Shown: positions 40,873 through 51,158 of the stretch, piece by piece
How the letters are laid out: every line of letters starts with the position of its first letter
How positions within the stretch are numbered: the stretch's first letter is position 1
Position numbers and translations under genes: made by a program
Notes under the pieces: model-generated
What the model saw: only the letters and a program-made list of their open reading frames with translations
The model's database searches: none
What the model was told of the DNA's origin: nothing
Origin: a virus
Length of the DNA stretch: 64,000 nucleotides
Strand: one strand, 5' to 3'
Virus record (IMG/VR): IMGVR_UViG_3300025860_001451
Location: 1-64,000 of that record

Positions 40873-43800
40873 TTATACAATTGGGTAAGTTGGATAATTA
40901 GACCATAGCTTGACAGTCATATTATCGTATTGTATTCCAGTTCCTCCATAGGAACCAGTTACATTATTTTCTACATATAAATCTCCAGTTGGTCCATTGA
41001 AAGAGTTTAAGCCTAAGTTCGAGGCATCTAATGATATATAAACATCTCCAATGCCAGTGCAACCAGCAAAACACTCTGAACCTATAGAGGATATATTGTT
41101 TGGAATAACTAAATAATCACTAAACCCATCGCAATTCTTGAAGCAGGAATTTCCTAAATTATAAAATGTGTTTGGTAACGACAACTGCCCAGTAAACGAA
41201 CAGTTTATGAAAGACTCGTCTCCAATAGATTGTAAATTATCTGGAAAAACAAGAGCCCCACTTAAAAGATTACAGTCAGCAAAGGCTCTGTTCCCTATAC
41301 TCACAAGATTAGGGGGTAGTTCAAAGATTTTTGGAGCAAATATATTATCGTCAGTTTTTAACTTGCAATTTTCAAACGCGCTATCGCCTATCGTTGTTAG
41401 GCTTGATATATATAGTGGATTGCCAATATCTCTTTCTTCAAACAACAGGTTTTCAAGTTCTGTGCAATTATAAAAAGCCTTGCTTCCTATTTCGTTCAAA
41501 TTTTTTGGTAAGATTAAAGAGTTGATCTTAAATCCCTGGAAGCTATTATCTCCTATCTTGTTAAGCAGACCGCTTCCATATTCGAATGTTAAACTAGCAG
41601 TATCAGAAAAATTCCTAAAGAATGCATAATCTTGTTGTTTTGTTTCTGTCACCCAAGATCCTACCTTCAAAGCAGAAAAATTAGTATTTTGAAATTTTTG
41701 CTCATTCAAAGCTAAACCCGTTCCAATTGTCAGGGTTCCATCTAAACTACTACAACCTGCAAAAGCCTGGTCACCTATAGAGGTACAATAGGGACCTATA
41801 GCAAGATCACCAGATATGTAGGAGTTTTTAAAAGCCGAAGACCCGATGGTTTCGATATTCACTAGATCAGTCAATTGCGTTGAGCCAGGAAAAGGAGACC
41901 CATAATTTTCATAAGACCCTATACCTATATTTTTTAATAATTTTACATAATTCAAATCTTTAAATTTTGTATTTTTAAATGCATAATCTCCTATATTTAT
42001 TAGCGAATCTGGATAAATAGATTGAGAAGTAAATTCACAATTTTCGAAAGCACTAGCCCCTACGCTTGTTATGTTTGATGGAAAGTTTAAAGATCCCGTA
42101 AATCTAAAATCTTTGAAAGATGCATAACCAATTCCAGTGACATCATCTTCAATAATCAAAGAACCACCAACGTCTAAATTTAAACCGCTATAAAAACTAT
42201 AATCACCAGAATTTAATTGATTAATACACCCTGGAACCACTAAGGTTTTTAAAGAGTTGCAACCAGTAAATGCTGTTTGAGATATAGAACAACCTGTTCC
42301 TATTTTTAAAGAATCTAATTGAGTACAGCCGCTAAATGCATATTCTTCTATAGTCACGTTATTACAGTCAAACGAAATTCTTCCTAACATTGAACTACAT
42401 CCTTGAAAGGCAGATTGGCCAATAGCAACAATCTCTGGATTAAAGCTAGGTGCTGAAACAAGTGAATAATCTTTAAAAGCCTGGCTGCCTATACCAGTAA
42501 TACTAGAGTTTAAATTCAAAAATTGAGTAGAACCTGATATATAATCATAATCTCCCTGTTCTATTGTTAAAATATCGTCTGTTACATTAAGAGTGTTAAA
42601 CGGAATAGATATACTATTAAATCCGCAATTTTCAAAAGCATAAGGCCCTAATTTTGTAAATTCTGGGATCTCTAATGAACCAGTTAAGCCAGCACAATTA
42701 TAAAAAGCGTAGCTATTTATTTTTTGTAAAGATTCTGGTAGTAAAAGGTTACCACTAACTTTATAGTCGTTGAATGAATAGTCTCCAATTTCTTCTAAAT
42801 CGATGTTTAATATAATAGGAGTCTCAAAACCGCTATAGAAATCAAAGTCACCATCGTTTATTATAGTGGTTCCGTTTTGTATAAACAAACTGTCAAAAGA
42901 AACCCCGCTAAATGCTGTATCTGAGATTACTGTATTGTTGCCTACTGTTAAACTTCCTTTAAGTCCAGTACAATTTGCGAAAGCAAAATCTCCTACTGTA
43001 TTAATACTTGCGGATATGTTTAGAAAACCATTAAATCCAGTACAATCATAAAACGCTGCATCCCCTATTTCTGTTAGGAAGTTGCTGCTTAAGTCTAAAT
43101 CCCCAGTAAAGTTATAACCAGAGAAAGTTTCAGTTCCAATAATAGTTACGCTTTCATCAAAAGTCAAAATGCTTTGGTCGTCAAAATTATAAGGTTCGTT
43201 TTTATACCACTCATAATCTGCCTTAACTAACGGACTATTATAGCCCTGATAAACACAAAGCTCTTTGAAGTTACATCCAGAAAAAGAATTAACTCCAGGT
43301 TGAATATTGTTGCTTATGCATAATGTATCAAAACCAGAACAGTTTGCAAATGCATAATCCCCAATAGATACACTGTTAACTGGACCATCCTGATAAAGCT
43401 CAAGCTTCCCATTAAAATTACTACAATTATGAAATGCTGATTTTCCTATTGTGCGCGGGAACCAATAACTCAAACCTTTTAAAGTAAGATTCCCATTAAA
43501 GCCGCTACAATTTTTAAAAGCCTCCTCCTCTATTCCCGTGAAAAAAGGAGAAAATGTCAAGTCACCAGTAAAACCACAGTTTTTGAACGCAATAGGGCCC
43601 GTTCTTTGAACACCGTTCATGCTTAAATCTTTATTAAAACCAGTGCAGTTATAAAACGCCCCAGAGCGTACATCTTTACAAGCCCAAGGCAATGTCAAGC
43701 CTCCAGTAAAACCAGTACAATTATAAAAAGCCTCAGCTCCAATATCTTCCAAATCAGAAGAATTTGGACGACTTACATTTATGCCGCCAATAAGAACAGG

Positions 43801-46800
43801 TTCCGTTTCTACATTTTCAATTTTAAATTCTCCTCCAAATGGAACATTTTTAAACGCCTTTTCATATATAAATTTTAAACCAGAGCCAATAACTAAATTC
43901 CCATTAAATAATGAATCTTCAAAAGATGAAATTCCAACACTATTAATGCTTTCTGGTATCCTAAAGTCTCCAGTAAAACCGTAACCACTAAAAGCATAAT
44001 CCTCTATTGTTATTGGCCCGTTTCTAATATCTAAAGAGCTTGAATTTACAAAGCTATCATAATATGAAAAATCTGAAGAGTTTATATTTTCTACAAACCC
44101 ATTGATTGTTAAATTAGTAAAAGAACAACCAGAAAAAACTTGAGAACCTACATTATGACCAGTTCCAATTATTAGACTTTTGTTTAGACTTTCACAATCA
44201 TAAAATGCAGCGTCACCTATTCCAGTAACGGATTCTGGTATTTCAAGATTTCCGTTAAATCCAGAACAACCAGAAAACGCAGCGTCGCCTATAGAAATTA
44301 GCGTATTCGGGAAAATTAATGATCCAGTTAAACTATCTGATTTAGCAAAAGAGTTACTGCCTATTTGATCTATTATTAAAGGTCTATTAGAATTGTCTAT
44401 ATCTAATATACCGTTAAGACTCTCACAATTATAAAAAGCATAATCTTTAATCCTTGTAACATTATTAGGTATAATTAAATTTCCAGTCAATTTATTACAT
44501 TCATAAAAAGAATATTCATTTATAATATTAATTTTTTCATTTAAAATCAAACGCCCATCAAATCCAGAACAGCCATAAAAAGAACCATTACCAACATAAT
44601 CGGTATTAACACCTATATTTAAATCCCCACTAAAACCGTCGCAACCAGAAAAAGCATAATCTCCTATATTTTTATTTTTCAAGGGTATATATAGATAACC
44701 TTTGAAATCGAAACCATCAAATGAACCGCTGTTTATACCAGTAACGTTTTTCCCAATTTCTAAAGAAGCGTTTAATTTTGATAAGCTGTCGAAGTCTTGG
44801 TCTTCTATTAATATAACATTATTGCTGATTCTGATGTTGTTGAAGTTACAACCAGAAAAAGTGTCACTGCCAACTTCTGTATTTTGGTTACTGCTTATTG
44901 TTAAAGTCCCAGTTAATCCAGAACAGTTTGCAAAAGACTTATCGCCCAACCGTTTTATACTATCGTGAATCTTTAAGTCTCCTATAAGACCAGAGCAGTT
45001 ATAGAAAGCTTCAGAACCTATACCTGTGGTAGCTGTTGAAAGTAGAATTTCTCCTTCTAAATTATGACAATTATAAAAACCAGAGTTTCCTATATTTTTT
45101 AATGTAAGAGGAAAAACCAAGCCACCATTAAGATTTTTACAGTTTGAAAAAGAACCGTCACCTATTCCTGTAAGGTTCGAACCTAATTTTATCAACCCAT
45201 TAAACCCAGAACAGTTTAAGAATGCACCATCTCCAACATAATCTGCGTACCTTGGTATTTTTAAGTCGCCAGTAAAATTATAATTATCAAAAGAATAGTT
45301 TCCTATTGTTTCCAAACTACTTGGCATAGTTAATTTAACTTCGCTTTCACTCCAATAATCAAATGATGAATCCTGAATGTTTTTTACAGATTCGCTTATT
45401 GCTAGCTCATTAAAATTACACAGTAAAAATGCATCGGGTCCTATGGATGTATTATCGCTTATTGTTATTTTAGAATCAAATCCAGTACATCCATAAAAAG
45501 CCTCTTTACCAACATTAGTGACATCGTCTTTTATTATTAGATCTCCCTTGAATTGATTGCAGTTATAAAAAGCTCCAGAAGGTATTGTTTTTATACCATC
45601 ACCCAAACTCAAATCATTAAATCCAGAACAGTTATAAAAAGCGCCTTTTTTGATCCCCGTAACACCCCTACCAAGATAAAGTCTGCCAGTGAGATTATAA
45701 CAATTTTTGAAGGCATCATTTCCTATACTTTCTAACTCATCAGAAAGGTTTAAAAACCCACCTAAATTATAACAATTATTAAAAGCATCATTTCCTATAT
45801 TTTTAACATCACTCCCAATAATTAAACTATATGCATTTTGATCATCAAAACTCCAATTGTTTGGTATGTCTTCACTTGTAGTCCTTATTAATATTTTATT
45901 TTCATCAAAAACCTCAGTAGGACCAAAGTTATATAAAAGCGCGTTTAAACCTCCATTTCTATGTTCGTCTAATGGGTTTGCAAAACTTGCTTTTTTTCTA
46001 CCCAATTCATTTATATCATAACAGTTAAAACTAAAAGACGCTGAATAAGCTATTTCGTCATTTACTTCCATTTGATGATTCATAGACTCCAGCTTTACAC
46101 CATCGAAAAAATATTTGATAGCATAAGAAGAACCGTTTGAATCTAACGCTCTTAAACTAAAACTATAATCTTTTTCTGATGCTAACAAACCAGAAATAAA
46201 ACCACCCTCATATTTGCTAACTCTAGATGAAATTGATATATTACCATTAATTGGATATTTTAATTTTCTATCATACGGATAATTAGACCCCATTCCATAT
46301 AAATCTACTCTATTTATTGGAATTGTAACAGAAAAGTTTTGAAGTATATGTTTTTCATTAACTATACTTTGACCTCCTACTTGAATATCCTCCAAATATA
46401 AATCCAAACCACATACAGGACTGTGTAGATTAGGATTTGTTCTGTCTATTTCTCTAAGAAGCCTACTGCCGCTTATAAATGTTTCTTCCAAATTTAGTTT
46501 TCCAGCGCCTATATTATTACCTTCATTAAGATTTATAGCTGGAGAATTTATCATTCCGCTATATATAGAAGCTTCCGTGTTTGAGCATTTATATTTTGTC
46601 TTTACGGTTGGCACGGACCCGTTGCTTAAAGAAAATCCATATTCAGTTAAATAAGCGTTTCCAAAAGCAATAATTTCCCCGCTATTTGGTGTTGAAAGAT
46701 CGCTGGACTTGAAATATTCAATTCCGTCCTCTCCTTGGTCTGGGTGATTATAAAAGTAAAAGTTGTAACTTTTATCTTTTATTCCGTCAAGAAGGCCTAT

Positions 46801-47091
46801 TGGCTCATAACCCCCCTCCTCTAAAAAATTAAAACCCATTAGGTATTCATTTTCCATATGTGGAGAAAACAGATAATCTATGTTTAAATCAACATCTGGG
46901 TGCCTATTTATGTCGTCTATTTGATAAAAAGAAGAGCCAACCTGTTTACCCTTTTCCCTACTCATTGAAAAACCAAAAGACGCAGCTTGTACGCCGCCAA
47001 AGACATAACCAGTTTCAGTCCCTGGTTTGAATGCTGGAGACGGAGTTATTAATACTAATGTATTGTTGCTCTTTAATGTTAACCTACTCAT
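40873..47091 (-). CDS. Giant BspA-type leucine-rich repeat tail adhesin
   Basis: Residues 1 to about 395 share layout with the N-terminus of the FN3 tail protein at 4679 (YLTEYGFSLSNGSVPTVKT; FSVTIPINRVDLYGMGS), perhaps tail-tube-like carrier domains. From about 395, SEDIPNNWSFDD leads into dozens of 23-residue LRR_5 units, pattern IGxxAFxxCxxLxGxLxIPxxVTx, with a C-terminal end LWSNYPTYP. BspA repeats are known from surface adhesins that bind host proteins or glycans, so it likely acts as a receptor-binding or decorating fibre. 2,072 residues is very large for a phage adhesin. It follows the M-like gene by three bases. Confidence 0.85.
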   Translation of the reverse strand: MSRLTLKSNNTLVLITPSPAFKPGTETGYVFGGVQAASFGFSMSREKGKQVGSSFYQIDDINRHPDVDLNIDYLFSPHMENEYLMGFNFLEEGGYEPIGLLDGIKDKSYNFYFYNHPDQGEDGIEYFKSSDLSTPNSGEIIAFGNAYLTEYGFSLSNGSVPTVKTKYKCSNTEASIYSGMINSPAINLNEGNNIGAGKLNLEETFISGSRLLREIDRTNPNLHSPVCGLDLYLEDIQVGGQSIVNEKHILQNFSVTIPINRVDLYGMGSNYPYDRKLKYPINGNISISSRVSKYEGGFISGLLASEKDYSFSLRALDSNGSSYAIKYFFDGVKLESMNHQMEVNDEIAYSASFSFNCYDINELGRKKASFANPLDEHRNGGLNALLYNFGPTEVFDENKILIRTTSEDIPNNWSFDDQNAYSLIIGSDVKNIGNDAFNNCYNLGGFLNLSDELESIGNDAFKNCYNLTGRLYLGRGVTGIKKGAFYNCSGFNDLSLGDGIKTIPSGAFYNCNQFKGDLIIKDDVTNVGKEAFYGCTGFDSKITISDNTSIGPDAFLLCNFNELAISESVKNIQDSSFDYWSESEVKLTMPSSLETIGNYSFDNYNFTGDLKIPRYADYVGDGAFLNCSGFNGLIKLGSNLTGIGDGSFSNCKNLNGGLVFPLTLKNIGNSGFYNCHNLEGEILLSTATTGIGSEAFYNCSGLIGDLKIHDSIKRLGDKSFANCSGLTGTLTISSNQNTEVGSDTFSGCNFNNIRISNNVILIEDQDFDSLSKLNASLEIGKNVTGINSGSFDGFDFKGYLYIPLKNKNIGDYAFSGCDGFSGDLNIGVNTDYVGNGSFYGCSGFDGRLILNEKINIINEYSFYECNKLTGNLIIPNNVTRIKDYAFYNCESLNGILDIDNSNRPLIIDQIGSNSFAKSDSLTGSLIFPNTLISIGDAAFSGCSGFNGNLEIPESVTGIGDAAFYDCESLNKSLIIGTGHNVGSQVFSGCSFTNLTINGFVENINSSDFSYYDSFVNSSSLDIRNGPITIEDYAFSGYGFTGDFRIPESINSVGISSFEDSLFNGNLVIGSGLKFIYEKAFKNVPFGGEFKIENVETEPVLIGGINVSRPNSSDLEDIGAEAFYNCTGFTGGLTLPWACKDVRSGAFYNCTGFNKDLSMNGVQRTGPIAFKNCGFTGDLTFSPFFTGIEEEAFKNCSGFNGNLTLKGLSYWFPRTIGKSAFHNCSNFNGKLELYQDGPVNSVSIGDYAFANCSGFDTLCISNNIQPGVNSFSGCNFKELCVYQGYNSPLVKADYEWYKNEPYNFDDQSILTFDESVTIIGTETFSGYNFTGDLDLSSNFLTEIGDAAFYDCTGFNGFLNISASINTVGDFAFANCTGLKGSLTVGNNTVISDTAFSGVSFDSLFIQNGTTIINDGDFDFYSGFETPIILNIDLEEIGDYSFNDYKVSGNLLLPESLQKINSYAFYNCAGLTGSLEIPEFTKLGPYAFENCGFNSISIPFNTLNVTDDILTIEQGDYDYISGSTQFLNLNSSITGIGSQAFKDYSLVSAPSFNPEIVAIGQSAFQGCSSMLGRISFDCNNVTIEEYAFSGCTQLDSLKIGTGCSISQTAFTGCNSLKTLVVPGCINQLNSGDYSFYSGLNLDVGGSLIIEDDVTGIGYASFKDFRFTGSLNFPSNITSVGASAFENCEFTSQSIYPDSLINIGDYAFKNTKFKDLNYVKLLKNIGIGSYENYGSPFPGSTQLTDLVNIETIGSSAFKNSYISGDLAIGPYCTSIGDQAFAGCSSLDGTLTIGTGLALNEQKFQNTNFSALKVGSWVTETKQQDYAFFRNFSDTASLTFEYGSGLLNKIGDNSFQGFKINSLILPKNLNEIGSKAFYNCTELENLLFEERDIGNPLYISSLTTIGDSAFENCKLKTDDNIFAPKIFELPPNLVSIGNRAFADCNLLSGALVFPDNLQSIGDESFINCSFTGQLSLPNTFYNLGNSCFKNCDGFSDYLVIPNNISSIGSECFAGCTGIGDVYISLDASNLGLNSFNGPTGDLYVENNVTGSYGGTGIQYDNMTVKLWSNYPTYPIV

Positions 47092-47094
47092 TTT

Positions 47095-48075
47095 TTAATA
47101 ATTTTTATTTGGTAATACCCCCAATGGATCTTCGATCATTGACACCGACAAATTATGAGAATTTTTCCCATTCCATTTGTGACTCCATTCTGTAGCTATA
47201 AGTACTTTCGGCAAGTTATATAGAGATGGAACATTATGAGGGAACCTCATGTAACCCCCGTGAGACTCTAAAAAATGCAACATTGACTTAAGTTGCTTTG
47301 TGTCTATTGATGAAAATTCGTAAGTTATTGGGAAAACGGCAGAATTTTTCCCTTTTTGCATTCTAGTAGAATAAAATCTGCCCAATTTTTCTATTTTAAA
47401 CTCTACTTCATTTTGCCAAAGAGAGTCTGGACACCAATGGAAATCCTGATCCCAATTTGAGTACCAAGATTTAGGATCTTTTGAACCCTCAGAAATATGA
47501 TCGCTTGTGCAATAATAATAATTTGTTATCTTTTTGTTATTACCAGCAAAATAGACAACATCATTTTTTTTGTATTCTTTATTTGTTTGCCAATCTTGCG
47601 CTTGATAATTTAAAAAATTCAAACTTCTCCAATTAAAAAGGTTTGCTTCTTCTTCTATAGAAAATTTTATTGTCAACTGGTAGTCATTGTTTGTTCTGTG
47701 TATCACAGAATAACCATCACAATATCCGCTCAAACTATTATAAATTTTATCTTCATTTGAAGATGTATATTCAGCATCTATATAAAAGCTGACAACACCC
47801 TTGGTATCCTCTAAAAATTTAATTATTTTTTGTATTGTTTCTTTGTTATATTTATAAACAAGAACGAAATTAGCTACCATGCTATTTATTCCACGCGGTT
47901 TATATGAAAACAAACTATCTTCATAATCCATTTTTATTACATTAGAACTAAAAGATGCTTTTGATCCATATGTTGGAGGGTATATATTAAATATACTATC
48001 ATTTGAAGTTTCAGCTTCAATATTATTAGATCTGTCATACCAAAGATCCGATTTATTTATTCTGCTTTGTGCCAT
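47095..48075 (-). CDS. Minor tail protein (lambda M-like) with inserted CBM
   Basis: Start at 48075 (MAQSRINKSDLWYD), five bases after the J-like stop. The 326-residue protein has two similar halves of the phage minor tail family: YPPTYGSKASFSSNVIKMDY... at the N-terminus and a second half with EFKIEKLGRFYSTRM and a LKSMLHFLESHGG segment. Between them, residues ~158-210 look like a CBM5/12-type carbohydrate-binding module (DWQTNKEYKKNDVVYF, then YYYCTSDH). The insert could help bind host polysaccharide at the tail tip (inference). Lambda has M upstream of L, not after J. Confidence 0.65.
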   Translation of the reverse strand: MAQSRINKSDLWYDRSNNIEAETSNDSIFNIYPPTYGSKASFSSNVIKMDYEDSLFSYKPRGINSMVANFVLVYKYNKETIQKIIKFLEDTKGVVSFYIDAEYTSSNEDKIYNSLSGYCDGYSVIHRTNNDYQLTIKFSIEEEANLFNWRSLNFLNYQAQDWQTNKEYKKNDVVYFAGNNKKITNYYYCTSDHISEGSKDPKSWYSNWDQDFHWCPDSLWQNEVEFKIEKLGRFYSTRMQKGKNSAVFPITYEFSSIDTKQLKSMLHFLESHGGYMRFPHNVPSLYNLPKVLIATEWSHKWNGKNSHNLSVSMIEDPLGVLPNKNY

Positions 48076-48080
48076 GAGTA

Positions 48081-51000
48081 TTATATATTTTCCTTGTAAT
48101 ACCAGCCCCACCATGAAGCGGTTGTATCGCACCATACATCTGGGGCTCCAGGGATCGTATTAACTAGGTTGTAATATTCCCCAACGTATCGTGCTGGATT
48201 AATTATTAAATAAGGAGGTTCGGCATATTTTGTTTCTAGTACGAATGAATCGCCGTTGTCATCAACAAAATCTGTTGGGTTCTGATTAGAAGGCAATAAA
48301 TAACTCCCTGGAAAGACCTCTTGCGAGCCAAAACCGATACCAATTCCTTCATCTGCTGGTGGCGAAGCCTCAAATCCTCCTCCTTCATCACACGATGTTG
48401 ATTCATTATCTAGTATAACCTCAGGATTTCCCATAGGGTTATTTTCATCAAATCCATATCCAAACTGATTGTCAGATAAAATCCAGGCCATTTTACGAGA
48501 GGTTTTTTCATATTGAGGGTTAGCAGAGTAAGTACAAACACCCTCTATCCACCATGTTTTATCATAATTAATACCATTACTATACGTTGTTTTTCCATCT
48601 TTATATCTCTGGTTTCCAGCCGAATCTATAAGTTTGACTGGCACTGGATTTATAACGCAATCAGGCGTTTCTCTATAGGATAAAGTAAAATCCCATTTTG
48701 ACAACAAGGTTACAGTGACATCGCCAAAGAATTCACTCTCTCTTACATAAGATGTATTCCAACTATATTTGCCGTTTTGATTTGCCCCGTACGTAGACGT
48801 TGAAAGTCGGTAATTTGGGTAGCTTGTAAGGTCACTAGTCCAGGAGAAAACATAATTTGGTAGGTCCGAAGTATAAAAAGGCTTAAGTTCATCACCCGCA
48901 ACAATTTCAGTATAAGGAACCTCTTGACCCGCTTCTAGCGCCTCTATCTCGTCATATTTGGTTTCTAAATACTTATGGGCTGTTACTTCATATGCGTCTT
49001 CAGAATCTGATATTGATAATATTTTATAAACATCTGAACTTCTATTTATTAATCTTGATCTGTAAGCAGAGCCCTTGGGAATAAACTCTATTAAATTAGA
49101 ATTAATTGAGTTCTCTTTTATGAATAAAGTACAACCGAAATCATCGTTTACATAAGATTCAATTTCTAACTCTTTTATTTGAGAAGAACTGCCTAGATAA
49201 CCTGAATTAAAAGAGCTTTCTTCTACAGGTATATATACTTTTATTTTCTTTTCATAATCTGATGAAAATGGGTTGTTTATTTTAATCCAATAATTGTCTT
49301 GATCAATTTCCATAACCCTTCCATAGTTTATGGATCCAGTTTTTAGTTCGTCTTCTATATGAATGAAGTCTCCAGGTCTACAAAGTAGAATTTCATTCCC
49401 ACATTCAAAAGAAACAATCTGATTTTCTTTTGTGGTTTGATAAATAACATGCCAAGCAGCCCTTCTGGCTTGGGCTTTTGAAGTCACCCCAATAACATCA
49501 AGTGTTTTTTTAAAAACGCCTCTTTTTCTTATATCTTGGGAATCTTCAACAAGTTCGGTTTTTGTTTTAAAATCCTCGTTTTGGTCTATATATATAACTT
49601 CTATAGTATTAAATTGCTCTTCTCTTTTATAGGTAGAATAACTAAAGGCTCCGTTCCTTACATTTTGATTATTAAACAAAGCAACAGCATCCTTTGGTCT
49701 GTCGTCTGTAAATTCAACAGAATCCTTTGAATAATAAATGGACCCCCTAAATATTGCTGTTATTGTATTTAAAGCGTCGTATATTTTAGTTTCTGCAGAA
49801 AACATAATATTACATGAAAATCTTGGTTCCAAACCGCCGTCGTTGTTTTGAACCCCAACAAAGTTTCCATTATCATCAACAGCGTCGCAATACCTTGCTA
49901 TGTTATAAAGATCCCATTTATTTATCGTTTCCGCTTCTATATGATTTCCCAAACCATATCTAAAATCGGTCAACATATCATATAAAATCCAAGCTGGATT
50001 ATCTGTCCATCCCCAATTAAAATTCCCATTCCAATCTCCTTCGTATATGTTTGTATCTATTTGGCCTAATTGGCAAGCTTTTTTATAACGTCTTTTATCA
50101 TAACCGTTTGGCAGTGTCGGGCTATAGTTAGATGGTATTCTAACCTGCTTTAATTTGCAATCAAAAGTCCTTATTGGTATACTGGAAAACACCCTAGCAT
50201 CAACTACAGTCGCTACCGTTGCTGAATAAGGGTAGTTTAGAACAAACTCTTGAACTTCTGATATTTTTTCAACAGAAACCTCCTTATCAACTAAAGTAGA
50301 GTTTGATTCGTGTGAAAATTTTGTTACCCTAATAAACCTGTTTAAGGTTGAGGTGTACATAGAGCTAGTGTTATACCTTTCATCAGGTATACCGCGATCT
50401 CTAATAAAAGGCGATTCTAGCTCGAAATACTCATACAAACCCCCTCTTCCAGTTCCAATTCCTCCTAAAACCTCCTTAATATCACACCCCAAAATTTCTT
50501 GTCCATCATCAGCCCTAGGGTTGCCAAGGTCAATTGATACACCGTTTTCAACAAGGGCCGATATTTGGAAATTTGTTGCATATGTTACTGTCTCAATACC
50601 ATTTACATCAATGGCTCCAGTTTCTACTCTTATGTTTAAAACTGCAGGTATTCTAGCTCCAGCTTCAAGTTCAGGGTCTTCAACATCACCAATAGACTTT
50701 TCTACCATGTCCGCCAATCTATCTATTTTTATAGTAAGATTAACTTTTGTTACATTTGGATTATAAATTACATGCGTTAATGGGATAGCCTTTTCATCAT
50801 AGTCTTGATAATTTTTATCCCAGTCTGAGTATGATTTTTCTGTTCTATCCCTATAGTCGTTACTTCCTTCTTCGCCAGGATTTGGAAACCTAGATTTTGC
50901 AAAGTTAACACTCGGATACGAGCACTCCCCCCCCGATTTAAGGAGGAAGCCGCCCCCACTTGGCTTTATTTTTTGTACCTGACCCGATGTGGAAAAAGGC

Positions 51001-51158
51001 CCAAAAAGTCTATAATTATATACGTAATCAACAGGAACTATTTGTCCAAAACTTACCCCTAAGCTGCTCTCATACCCTTTAGAAAAGCGCACATCCGCAT
51101 TAGACCAATTATATTTGGCCGTAGCGTTTTCATTAAAATCTATTTGTTCGCAATTCAT
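48081..51158 (-). CDS. J: Tail tip host-specificity protein J, main part
   Basis: This 1,025-residue protein is the tail hub that contacts the receptor. The best match to lambda J is IPSNYSP followed by GDWNGNFNWGWTDNPAWILYDMLTDFRYGLGNHI, and then a YNIARYCD segment. Later, ARRAAWHVIYQ and CRPGDFIHIEDE match the Phage-tail_3 region. The start of J is missing here and is encoded at 52162-52425. The open frame begins MNCEQIDFNENATAKYNW and overlaps the preceding gene by four bases. The C-terminal ~300 residues have no clear FN3 domain and are rich in aromatic residues. Confidence 0.88.
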   Translation of the reverse strand: MNCEQIDFNENATAKYNWSNADVRFSKGYESSLGVSFGQIVPVDYVYNYRLFGPFSTSGQVQKIKPSGGGFLLKSGGECSYPSVNFAKSRFPNPGEEGSNDYRDRTEKSYSDWDKNYQDYDEKAIPLTHVIYNPNVTKVNLTIKIDRLADMVEKSIGDVEDPELEAGARIPAVLNIRVETGAIDVNGIETVTYATNFQISALVENGVSIDLGNPRADDGQEILGCDIKEVLGGIGTGRGGLYEYFELESPFIRDRGIPDERYNTSSMYTSTLNRFIRVTKFSHESNSTLVDKEVSVEKISEVQEFVLNYPYSATVATVVDARVFSSIPIRTFDCKLKQVRIPSNYSPTLPNGYDKRRYKKACQLGQIDTNIYEGDWNGNFNWGWTDNPAWILYDMLTDFRYGLGNHIEAETINKWDLYNIARYCDAVDDNGNFVGVQNNDGGLEPRFSCNIMFSAETKIYDALNTITAIFRGSIYYSKDSVEFTDDRPKDAVALFNNQNVRNGAFSYSTYKREEQFNTIEVIYIDQNEDFKTKTELVEDSQDIRKRGVFKKTLDVIGVTSKAQARRAAWHVIYQTTKENQIVSFECGNEILLCRPGDFIHIEDELKTGSINYGRVMEIDQDNYWIKINNPFSSDYEKKIKVYIPVEESSFNSGYLGSSSQIKELEIESYVNDDFGCTLFIKENSINSNLIEFIPKGSAYRSRLINRSSDVYKILSISDSEDAYEVTAHKYLETKYDEIEALEAGQEVPYTEIVAGDELKPFYTSDLPNYVFSWTSDLTSYPNYRLSTSTYGANQNGKYSWNTSYVRESEFFGDVTVTLLSKWDFTLSYRETPDCVINPVPVKLIDSAGNQRYKDGKTTYSNGINYDKTWWIEGVCTYSANPQYEKTSRKMAWILSDNQFGYGFDENNPMGNPEVILDNESTSCDEGGGFEASPPADEGIGIGFGSQEVFPGSYLLPSNQNPTDFVDDNGDSFVLETKYAEPPYLIINPARYVGEYYNLVNTIPGAPDVWCDTTASWWGWYYKENI

